A stretch of DNA of 7,468 nt from JBCAWW01 sp039024315 (GCA_039024315.1 JBCCQN010000301.1:1-7468); one strand, 5' to 3'. Numbered from the stretch's first letter, positions 1 through 6,192 are shown. Translations and numbers: made by a program. Notes: a model not told the origin generated them from the sequence alone.

Positions 1-3000
1 GTTCGGTTCTTATCTCAGATGGAATTGCCTCTTACTTTTGAAGATCCCAATATGGAGTATTCCTTCTCAGATTTTGGTGGTAATTACTCGAACTTAGGGG
101 TAGATCCGATGGATCCTACAAATGTGGTGGCAAAAACTACAAAATCTATATCAGCGCAGGTTTGGTCAGGCACTAGTGTTGGAAATAGCTTTGGCTTTGG
201 CAACCCTATTCCCTTTAGCGCTACAGACACAAGATTGGGATTGAGGGTTTTTTCTCCAAGCGCTGGTATCCCAATAAGGATGAAAGTAGAAGATTCAAAC
301 GATAGCAACATATTTGTTGAAACAGAATCCTCCACAACTCAAAGCGGAGGCTGGGAAACAGTCGTATTTGACTTTAGTAACAACGTTCCAGGAACCGGCC
401 CGCTAGATCCGAATAATTCCTATGACTTAGCCTCCCTTCAATTCCACTATGGAGCAAATGGGGCTGCTGCAGGAGCTGATACAGTTTTTTATTGGGATGA
501 TTTGCGATTTTTAAATCAGATTGATCTTCCCGTCACTTTTGAGGAACTAGAATCTGATTATTCTGTTAATGATTTTGGCGGTAACTATTCAGCCTTAGCC
601 TCCGATCCTGTATATCCTGCCAATACCGTGATGAAAACAACGAAGTCCATCACGGCCCAGGTATGGTCAGGTACCGGAGTCGGTCTAGGAGATGGTTTTG
701 CAAACGCCATTCCTTTCACCCCAAATGATACTAAACTTGGTATCAAAGTCTTTTCTCCTAATGTAGGCATCCCGATTAGGGTGAAAATTGAAGATTCAAC
801 GAATCCGGCAATTTTTGTTGAAACAGAGGTGTTCACTACGCAAGCAAATGTATGGGAAAGTCTAGTCTTCGATTTTAATAATGCAGTCCCCGGTACAGGT
901 CCACTAAATACTGCAAACTCCTATAATCTTGCTTCCATATCTTTTAACTATGGGCTCACCGGTGTCGGGGCAGGAGCAGATACGGTGTTTTATTGGGATG
1001 ATGTCCGGGTAATCTACCAAATTGATCTGCCTGTTACTTTTGATGAGTTGGAGTTTGATTACAGTCTAGAGGATTTTGGTGGAAACTATTCTTTTCTAGC
1101 GGTTGATCCGCAAGATCCCAGTAATACAGTGGCAAAAACCACCAAATCTATTAATGCCCAAATTTGGTCTGGAACTACTATTGGACAAGCTAATGGATTT
1201 AGCGGTCCCATTCCTTTTACAAGCAGTTCGACAAAAATTGGCGTCAAAGTCTTCTCCAGTAATGCGGGAATACCCATTAGGATGAAAGTGGAAGATGCGA
1301 ATAACAATACTGTCTTTGTAGAAACGGAGAGTTTTACCACTCAATCTAATAGCTGGGAGGACGTCATTTTTGATTTTAGTAACCCTATTGCGGGTTCAGG
1401 GACTCTGGATCCTAATAACACTTACGACCTAGCCTTACTTCAGTTTTACTATGGAACAGATGGTGCTAACGCCGGATCCGATACTGTTTTTTATTGGGAT
1501 GATGTGCGTTTGGTTTCTCCCATAGATCTTCCGGTGGATTTTGAGGAGTTTGCCGTTGATTATACGCTCACCGATTTTGGGGGGAATTATTCTGTACTTA
1601 CAAAAGACCCTCTCAACCCTGAAAATACAGTTGGAAAAACTACGAAGTCAATCAATGCTGAGGTATGGGCAGGTACAAGTATTGGGACCCCATCTGGTTT
1701 TACGACTGCTATCCCTTTTAGTGCTTCTGAAACTAGAATGAGTATGCAAGTTTACTCCCCTGCAGCAGGGATACCCCTGAGGCTTAAAGTGGAAGATTCT
1801 AATGATGATATGATTTTTGTTGAAACCGAGACTCTAACTACGCAAGCTAATAGTTGGGAACTGATTGTATTCGATTTCAATAATCCAGCAGCTGGATCGC
1901 CCGCTTTAGATTTAAACCAGACATATGATCTTGCAAGTGCATTTTTCTTTTTTGGTACAGCAGGCAGCGGCATTGGGGCAGATAGTGTCTATTATTGGGA
2001 CGATGTAATATTTGGTGCTCCAGGGCCCAATCTGGATCAGATTGATCTACCCGTAAACTTCGAAAACCCAAACACGAACTATTCTTTAACTGATTTTGGT
2101 GGCAATTATTCTGCAATTACTACCGATCCTGTAGATCCAAACAATTCGGTCGCTCAAACCACTAAGTCTATTGGTGCTGAAACTTGGTCAGGAACGAGTG
2201 TAGGCACTCCGGCAGGATTTGCTACCGATATCCCTTTTACTATTAATCAGACCAAAATGCAGGTGCGGGTTTTTGCTCCGGCTGCAGGTATTCCTATTAG
2301 ACTGAAGGTCGAGGATTCTGAGGATGATAATATATCTGTAGAAACAGAAGTCCTTACCAATATTGGAGGTGCTTGGGATACCCTGGTTTTTGACTTTAGC
2401 AATCCGGCGGCGGGCTCTTCCAGTTTAGATTTCAATAGTCGCTATAACCTCGCGTCATTATTCTTCTTTTTTGGCTCAACAGGGGCAAATATTGGGGCTG
2501 ACTCCGTCTATTATTGGGATGATTTGCAATTTGGTGCAGCTGCTGCTAATCTAAGCCAAATTGATTTACCTGTCTCATTTGATGATCCAACAGTTGATTA
2601 CAGCCTAATTGATCAAAATGGGGGGCAGACTAGCTTGGTATTTGATCCATTTAATCCTAATAATCCAGTTGCCCAAACCATTAAAGGAAATGCTGCTTCG
2701 GATGACGCAAGTACCATAATCGGTAAATCCAATGGTTTCGCCAATGCTATCCCATTTACCATATCAGAAACAAAAATGAGTATTCGGTTTTTGAGTCCAG
2801 CTGCTGGTATTCCTGTACGGATGAAGGTAGAGGATGTAAATGACCCTGGAATAAGCGTTATTACGGAGACTGTTTCAACTATAGGAGGTGGATGGGAAAC
2901 TATGATTTTTGATTTTAATCAACCGCTTCCCGGAACGCTTACCCTCAACCCCAATAGTACCTACCAGCTGGCTACAATATATTTCAACTTTGGTACTAGT

Positions 3001-3828
3001 GGGAGTGCAGCAAATGGTGATACTATTTTTTATTGGGATGATGTACAATTTGGCGAACCACTTGTAAAATCTCAAATTGATCTTCCTGTAAGCTTTGATG
3101 ACCCTTCTGTTGACTATACCTTATTAGATTTTGGGGGTAATCTCTCCGAATCAATAGTCGATCCATTTGATCCTAATAATATGGTTGCCAAAACGACCAA
3201 ACCTTTCAACGCAGAGATTTGGGCTGGAACAACAATTGGAACCTTAGTAGGATTTGCCAATCCGATTCCTTTTACGGCAAATGCCACCAAAATGAATATG
3301 AGGATATATTCTCCTAAGGCAGGTATTCCTATACGGATGAAAGTAGAAGATTCTCAAAATTCTAATCTTTCAGTAGAGGTTGAGACCTTCACTACTGTCG
3401 CAAATGCTTGGGAAATTTTGGAATTTGATTTCTCAGATCCTATACCTGGTACGACAACTCTAAACTTTAACAATTCTTATGATCTCGCCAATGTTTTCTT
3501 CTATTATGGCTTTAGTGGACAAGATATTGGTGCCGATTCGGTATTTTATTGGGATGATGTCAAGTTTGGAGCTGCCTTAAGTATTTCGACTCTTGATAAA
3601 TTTGATTTAAGCTTTTATCCTAATCCTGTTCAAAATGCATTTTACATAGAAGCAAATCGCAATATCGAAAGCCTTGTGGTCTACGATGCTTTTGGCAAAG
3701 CCCTTCTTCGAGAAGAATCATTGGCTCAAAAAGTCCAATTAGATTTATCTCACTTCCCGTCAGGTTTTTACTTTGTTAAAGTATCAATTGACAGTCAAAT
3801 AGGAGTAGTTAAGATTTTGAAGAAGTAA
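1..3828 (+). CDS. Large tandem-repeat secreted protein with T9SS sorting domain (5' end missing)
   Basis: This is the 3' portion of an exported multi-domain protein; 1275 residues are visible. The frame is open from base 1, and codons 1-6 (V-R-F-L-S-Q) match the end of a repeat unit (compare D-L-R-F-L-N-Q before 519), so the ATG at 19 is an internal Met and the real start lies upstream. Seven units of about 170 residues follow. Each carries, in order: a D-F-G-G-N motif, a D-P-x-x-P-x-N/T loop, T-T-K-S, W-S/A-G-T, I-P-F, an A-G-I-P-I-R-x-K-V-E-D core, a W before F-D-F, and a closing Y-W-D-D. A T9SS type A domain ends the protein. I found no cysteines; the composition is acidic and rich in Asn, Asp, Thr and Ser, as expected for an extracellular beta-sandwich protein. 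The repeats resemble accessory, probably carbohydrate-binding, modules of secreted polysaccharide-acting proteins; that role is inference. An adhesin is an alternative. No catalytic domain is in view. A strong terminator follows directly. Confidence 0.93.
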   Translation, partial: VRFLSQMELPLTFEDPNMEYSFSDFGGNYSNLGVDPMDPTNVVAKTTKSISAQVWSGTSVGNSFGFGNPIPFSATDTRLGLRVFSPSAGIPIRMKVEDSNDSNIFVETESSTTQSGGWETVVFDFSNNVPGTGPLDPNNSYDLASLQFHYGANGAAAGADTVFYWDDLRFLNQIDLPVTFEELESDYSVNDFGGNYSALASDPVYPANTVMKTTKSITAQVWSGTGVGLGDGFANAIPFTPNDTKLGIKVFSPNVGIPIRVKIEDSTNPAIFVETEVFTTQANVWESLVFDFNNAVPGTGPLNTANSYNLASISFNYGLTGVGAGADTVFYWDDVRVIYQIDLPVTFDELEFDYSLEDFGGNYSFLAVDPQDPSNTVAKTTKSINAQIWSGTTIGQANGFSGPIPFTSSSTKIGVKVFSSNAGIPIRMKVEDANNNTVFVETESFTTQSNSWEDVIFDFSNPIAGSGTLDPNNTYDLALLQFYYGTDGANAGSDTVFYWDDVRLVSPIDLPVDFEEFAVDYTLTDFGGNYSVLTKDPLNPENTVGKTTKSINAEVWAGTSIGTPSGFTTAIPFSASETRMSMQVYSPAAGIPLRLKVEDSNDDMIFVETETLTTQANSWELIVFDFNNPAAGSPALDLNQTYDLASAFFFFGTAGSGIGADSVYYWDDVIFGAPGPNLDQIDLPVNFENPNTNYSLTDFGGNYSAITTDPVDPNNSVAQTTKSIGAETWSGTSVGTPAGFATDIPFTINQTKMQVRVFAPAAGIPIRLKVEDSEDDNISVETEVLTNIGGAWDTLVFDFSNPAAGSSSLDFNSRYNLASLFFFFGSTGANIGADSVYYWDDLQFGAAAANLSQIDLPVSFDDPTVDYSLIDQNGGQTSLVFDPFNPNNPVAQTIKGNAASDDASTIIGKSNGFANAIPFTISETKMSIRFLSPAAGIPVRMKVEDVNDPGISVITETVSTIGGGWETMIFDFNQPLPGTLTLNPNSTYQLATIYFNFGTSGSAANGDTIFYWDDVQFGEPLVKSQIDLPVSFDDPSVDYTLLDFGGNLSESIVDPFDPNNMVAKTTKPFNAEIWAGTTIGTLVGFANPIPFTANATKMNMRIYSPKAGIPIRMKVEDSQNSNLSVEVETFTTVANAWEILEFDFSDPIPGTTTLNFNNSYDLANVFFYYGFSGQDIGADSVFYWDDVKFGAALSISTLDKFDLSFYPNPVQNAFYIEANRNIESLVVYDAFGKALLREESLAQKVQLDLSHFPSGFYFVKVSIDSQIGVVKILKK
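16..3570 (+). repeat. Seven tandem protein-domain repeats, about 500-519 bp each
   Basis: Unit boundaries, taken at the Q/P before the I-D-L-P-V motif, are 16-516, 517-1017, 1018-1518 (each 167 residues), 1519-2037, 2038-2556 (each 173), 2557-3072 (172) and 3073-3570 (about 166). Units 1-3 join almost directly after Y-W-D-D-x-R. Units 4-6 end in F-G plus a six- or seven-residue Ala/Gly/Pro/Asn-containing linker. Three tryptophans recur per unit: W-S/A-G-T, the W before F-D-F, and Y-W-D-D. The same residues use different codons between units; the I-D-L-P boundary, for example, is spelled differently at almost every copy. The duplication is therefore old and held by protein-level selection. Units 4 and 5 look closest: they share F-F-F-F-G and D-S-V-Y-Y-W-D-D. 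Confidence 0.93.
3580..3825 (+). other. T9SS type A C-terminal sorting domain
   Basis: The last about 80 residues of the repeat protein have the hallmarks of the type A sorting signal: F-Y-P-N-P-V near 3613-3630, then an L-V-V-Y-D-A-F-G-K strand, the D-L-S-x-F-P-S-G-F-Y-F-V-K-V signature, and a basic end K-I-L-K-K. In this family the domain directs export through the outer membrane by the type IX system, after which it is normally cleaved and the cargo is often anchored to the surface. Its presence implies an N-terminal Sec signal peptide upstream of the window. Confidence 0.93.
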
Positions 3829-3850
3829 GGCTTTTCTAAGCCGGGAAAAC

Positions 3851-3882
3851 GAAAAAGGAGTTACTTTGGTAACTCCTTTTTC
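3851..3882 (+). terminator. Intrinsic terminator after the repeat protein gene
   Basis: A perfect 14-bp stem pairs 3851-3864 with 3869-3882, closing on a TTTG loop (3865-3868). The right arm contains a run of five Ts and the left arm a run of five As, so it could end transcription on either strand. It starts 22 bp after the stop codon. A smaller 5-bp hairpin (GGCTT 3829-3833 with AAGCC 3838-3842) sits between stop codon and terminator. Confidence 0.9.
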
Positions 3883-3895
3883 TTATTAAATACCT

Positions 3896-3972
3896 AGACA
3901 ATAGTATTCAGTAGCAAGTACAGAGTAGAAAGTATCCCGAAAGCTCTCGGGAGTATTTAGTATAAAGAAAAA
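3896..3972. repeat. In-phase heptanucleotide array AGTANNN interrupted by a palindrome
   Basis: AGTA occurs at 3903, 3910, 3917, 3924, 3931, 3952 and 3959, every spacing a multiple of seven. The flanking heptads at 3896 (AGACAAT) and 3966 (AGAAAAA) keep the AG. The two heptads without AGTA (3938-3951) form most of the GC-rich palindrome. Read on the minus strand, the right arm of the enclosing element also breaks into heptads starting AG (AGACAAA, AGTATTC, AGTATTA, AGACCCA). Confidence 0.7.
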
Positions 3973-4021
3973 GGGTCTCCCTGAACTACATAGTCCACTT
4001 TTCCTGGGTCTTAATACTGAA

Positions 4022-4029
4022 TACTTTTG
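4022..4029 (+). promoter_or_regulatory. TAnnTTTG match in the right arm of the inverted-repeat element
   Basis: TACTTTTG matches the Bacteroidota -7 consensus TAnnTTTG and would direct transcription rightward out of the element toward the regulator gene. No TTG at a -33 distance is visible, so it may be chance. The mirrored left arm carries TACTATTG on the other strand, which misses the consensus by one base. Confidence 0.25.
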
Positions 4030-4211
4030 TCTAATTACTTAAATTAGCCCTGTCCAGAAAATACTAATATCTATAAATCAAGCAGATTACTCCCTATTGT
4101 GAGCATTAAAAGGGGCTATGCTGCGCAATGGGATAGGTTTTCTCCCTCTTCGATACCAATTCCTACCCTTTGAGATTAAGGAATTGATTATAAGCGAAGC
4201 TTTCTAGCAAA

Positions 4212-4275
4212 GGTAATTCCCCCCAAGAAGACGGCTAATCATAAATCTTTGTTTGAGTCATAGGGGGGCAATTCC
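4212..4275. repeat. Inverted repeat with C6/G6 cores flanking the putative regulator promoter
   Basis: GGTAATTCCCCCC (4212-4224) and GGGGGGCAATTCC (4263-4275) are complementary except for one unpaired base on each side, leaving a 38-nt loop. The loop holds the candidate -7 box at 4244-4251. The right arm overlaps the CAATTC at 4269, so this pairing excludes the short CAATTC/GAATTG hairpin at the start codon. Confidence 0.45.
4244..4251 (+). promoter_or_regulatory. Candidate -7 element of the regulator gene
   Basis: AATCTTTG matches seven of eight positions of TAnnTTTG. Transcription would begin near 4257-4260, just after the TTG at 4253, giving a leader of about 30 nt before the ATG at 4289. 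No matching -33 TTG is seen. Confidence 0.25.
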
Positions 4276-4288
4276 TATCTTCGAATTG

Positions 4289-6100
4289 ATGATCAGCAAC
4301 GCTACTTCTTCTCAGCAGGTAAAGTCTATTGCAGTACTCCCATTTGTCAATATGAGTGCGAATAAGGAGAACGACTTTTTTGCTGATGGCATCACAGAAG
4401 AGATTATCAATGCGCTCACGCGGATTCCCGGTTTGAGAGTAACTTCACGGACTTCTTCTTTCTTTTTTAAGAATAAAAACCTACCCATCCATCAAATCGG
4501 GGAAAAACTCAAGGTTGCGCTCTTGCTTGAGGGAAGCGTTCGGCTAGCCGGAAATAAAATGAGAATCACGGCTCAGTTGATTCATGCAAAGGAAGATTTC
4601 CATTTTTGGTCAGATACTTGGGATCGTAGCACCGATAATATTTTTGAGGTACAGGATGAGATAAGCCTGCTGATTGCAGAAAAATCGCGTGAATTTCTTG
4701 GGCATTTTGAAATTCAAGATCATCTGGTAAGTAAGCAGACAAAGAGTTTAGACACCTATTCTTGGTATCTGAAAGGCCGTTATCACTTTCGAAAGTGGAA
4801 TCCAGAAGATGCGCGTAAGGCTGTCGATTGCTATGAACAAGCCTTATCGCAGGATCCTCAGCATGCTGAATCTATGCTAGGCTTGGCGGATGCTATCAGT
4901 TTTTTGGCCACGACCAGTAATTTACCTCAGGAAGAGTATATGCCTCGTTATGAAAATCTAATTCGAGGGGCGTTGGAGCTAAATGAGAACCTTCCTGAAG
5001 GATATTATCAGCTTTCCCATCTCTATTATTTTATTTATGGTGATTTTACGTCTTCGCTTAGGACGGCCAAACGGTCTTTTGCACTGAATCAAAATTATCC
5101 AGAGGCCAATCAGCAGATCGCTTTCCTTTATTTATGTGCCAATCGGCCTGATTTAGCAAAGCCTCATATCGAGCGAAGCTCTCAAATTGACCCTTTGTCT
5201 CAGGAGGCAATGTTTTTTAAGTCTTATTACCTCTACCGAAAGGGAAACTTTGAAGAAGCCTTGGCATTACTAGATCAGTCCTTAGCAGATAATCCCAACA
5301 ATGTGCCCTCTCATAGCGTCAAAGCTTATTGCTTGCTAAAGTTAGGGCGATATGAGGAAGCACTCCATTATTTTGATCATATGCCACCGGAAATAGTAGT
5401 GGAGGAAGACCGTTTAGGGATTCAAACTTTGGCCTGCATTCTTCTTGGAGAGGAAGCAAAGGCCGATAAATTAGTCAAAGAGATGTATGAGCAGGCCCAG
5501 AGGCCAGAAGGCTTTCGAGCTAATTCATTCTTATTGTTTTTGTATGGTGTGCAAAACGATAAGGAAAAAGCAATCGCTTGGATAAAAAGAGAAATGAAAA
5601 ATGCTTCCTCTTTTTTGATGCTTCACTATTCCGATCCCTTGATGGGAGGACTGTTGCAAGATCCTGACTATCTTGCCTACGAGTCTCAAATCTTTGATAT
5701 ATCTAGTCTTCAAGAACCCAAAACGCACAAAAAAGAGTTAATCCCTACAGATGAAGTGGAGGCCAATCTGCAGAGGCTATATGATAAAATTAAGGAGGAA
5801 TCTCTTTTTCTTGATGCAAACCTCTCCTTAAAATCTCTTGCTGCGAAACTCAACCTGCATCCCAATCAATTGAGCTGGCTCATCAACGAAAAAACTGATA
5901 AAAACTTTAATCAGTTTATTAATTCCTATCGGGTTGAGGCCTTTCAAGCCAAAGCTTTAGATCCACAATATTCGCATCTGAGTATACTAGGCTTAGCATT
6001 GGAGAGTGGTTTCAATTCCAAAACGGTTTTTAATACCTACTTCAAAAAAGAGCTTGGGATGACTCCTAAGGCTTGGATAGATAAAAGTTCTGAATTATAA
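4289..6100 (+). CDS. TolB-like/TPR transcription regulator with C-terminal AraC-type HTH
   Basis: The 603-residue protein is a probable cytoplasmic transcription factor. Residues 12-115 form a TolB/FlgO-like alpha-beta domain (K-S-I-A-V-L-P-F-V-N-M-S, then F-F-A-D-G-I-T-E-E-I and S-R-T-S-S), the module found C-terminal to the HTH or cyclase domain in CadC-like and adenylate-cyclase-like proteins. Residues about 155-440 are TPR-like helices, with clear units near 175-205 (A-V-D-C-Y-E-Q-A-L-S-Q-D-P) and 306-365 (G-N-F-E-E-A-L-A-L-L). Residues 489-600 are an AraC/XylS DNA-binding domain with both helix-turn-helix motifs (about 512-535 and 564-596), ending in the characteristic G-F-N-S-K-x-x-F-N ... 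G-M-T-P-K-A-W. I see no transmembrane segment or signal peptide. ATG 4289 was preferred to an in-frame TTG at 4253 because conserved sequence begins 11 residues after the ATG and the frame upstream has no ATG back to the stop at 4214. The effector is unknown; control of the downstream oxidoreductase is inference. Confidence 0.9.
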   Translation: MISNATSSQQVKSIAVLPFVNMSANKENDFFADGITEEIINALTRIPGLRVTSRTSSFFFKNKNLPIHQIGEKLKVALLLEGSVRLAGNKMRITAQLIHAKEDFHFWSDTWDRSTDNIFEVQDEISLLIAEKSREFLGHFEIQDHLVSKQTKSLDTYSWYLKGRYHFRKWNPEDARKAVDCYEQALSQDPQHAESMLGLADAISFLATTSNLPQEEYMPRYENLIRGALELNENLPEGYYQLSHLYYFIYGDFTSSLRTAKRSFALNQNYPEANQQIAFLYLCANRPDLAKPHIERSSQIDPLSQEAMFFKSYYLYRKGNFEEALALLDQSLADNPNNVPSHSVKAYCLLKLGRYEEALHYFDHMPPEIVVEEDRLGIQTLACILLGEEAKADKLVKEMYEQAQRPEGFRANSFLLFLYGVQNDKEKAIAWIKREMKNASSFLMLHYSDPLMGGLLQDPDYLAYESQIFDISSLQEPKTHKKELIPTDEVEANLQRLYDKIKEESLFLDANLSLKSLAAKLNLHPNQLSWLINEKTDKNFNQFINSYRVEAFQAKALDPQYSHLSILGLALESGFNSKTVFNTYFKKELGMTPKAWIDKSSEL

Positions 6101-6150
6101 ATCCGGCCCTCTAGCTTGTAATCTCGAACGCAGCCTGCCTTTGCGCCGCC

Positions 6151-6158
6151 TATGTTTG
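6151..6158 (+). promoter_or_regulatory. Candidate -7 box of the oxidoreductase gene
   Basis: TATGTTTG is an exact match to the Bacteroidota -7 consensus TAnnTTTG, 34 bp before the ATG at 6193. A correctly spaced -33 TTG is missing, so the promoter may depend on an activator. No intrinsic terminator lies between the regulator stop (6100) and this site, so read-through from the regulator is also possible. Confidence 0.4.
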
Positions 6159-6190
6159 TATCAGATTCTTAAACGAAAAAAATACAAACA
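6153..6190. promoter_or_regulatory. 9-bp perfect inverted repeat between promoter and start codon
   Basis: TGTTTGTAT (6153-6161) and ATACAAACA (6182-6190) are exact reverse complements separated by 20 nt. The left arm overlaps the candidate -7 box and the right arm ends 2 nt before the ATG. The position suits an operator; a leader hairpin would require transcription to start further upstream. Confidence 0.4.
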
Positions 6191-6192
6191 AT

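Larger units (their letters stand above)
3895..4033. repeat. 139-bp intergenic element bounded by 19-nt inverted repeats
   Basis: The arms 3895-3913 and 4015-4033 are reverse complements with 18 of 19 positions matching; the only difference is the eighth base from the outer ends. Inside lie a heptanucleotide array and an 18-nt near-palindrome (3935-3952, TCCCGAAAG paired with CTCTCGGGA, one mismatch). The element has no plausible ORF, and I see no clear target-site duplication at its edges. It could be a REP-like or MITE-like non-autonomous repeat, or a long structured RNA tail behind the terminator. Copy number elsewhere in the genome cannot be judged from this window. Confidence 0.65.
4034..4288 (+). 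other. Non-coding leader region of the regulator gene
   Basis: No convincing gene lies here. The stretch contains an imperfect hairpin (CAATTCCT 4157-4164 with AGGAATTG 4179-4186, and outside it CTTCG 4148-4152 with CGAAG 4195-4199), a second long-range inverted repeat around runs of six C and six G, and a near-match to a -7 box. There is no clear Shine-Dalgarno site before the ATG at 4289. Confidence 0.6.
4157..4288. promoter_or_regulatory. Cluster of four CAATTC/GAATTG sites before the regulator start
   Basis: CAATTC occurs at 4157-4162 and 4269-4274; its reverse complement GAATTG occurs at 4181-4186 and 4283-4288. This makes two convergent pairs. The second pair has 6-nt arms separated by 8 nt and abuts the ATG at 4289. 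A related TAATTCC lies at 4214-4220. The arrangement fits operator half-sites for autoregulation or alternative RNA stems; neither is demonstrated. Confidence 0.35.

Noticed and set aside
84..335. Minus-strand open frames recurring in each repeat unit (for example 84-335, 585-836, 1086-1340)
   Set aside because: They recur at the same phase in successive units because the sense repeats share composition; no start context or own family signature, so they are antisense shadows.
16..3570. CRISPR-like or short DNA tandem repeat explanation for the regular 500-bp periodicity
   Set aside because: The period is exactly coding, divisible by three, and conserved at protein level with synonymous drift; it is a domain repeat.
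3971..4014. Repeated GGGTCT (3973-3978 and 4006-4011) inside the 139-bp element
   Set aside because: A six-base direct repeat only; it shows no extended similarity and is not in the 7-nt register.
3885..4045. Target-site duplication around the inverted-repeat element
   Set aside because: TTAAAT occurs on both sides (about 3886-3891 and 4039-4044) but does not abut the repeat ends, so it is not evidence of insertion.
4118..4207. Small ORF of 29 codons (ATG 4118 to TAG 4205-4207) in the regulator leader
   Set aside because: It has no recognisable motif, no ribosome-binding context, and its 3' half is the hairpin 4148-4199; a run of this length is expected by chance. A leader peptide cannot be excluded.
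6101..6150. Possible terminator after the regulator gene
   Set aside because: The stretch is locally GC-rich, but I find no stable stem followed by a T-run.
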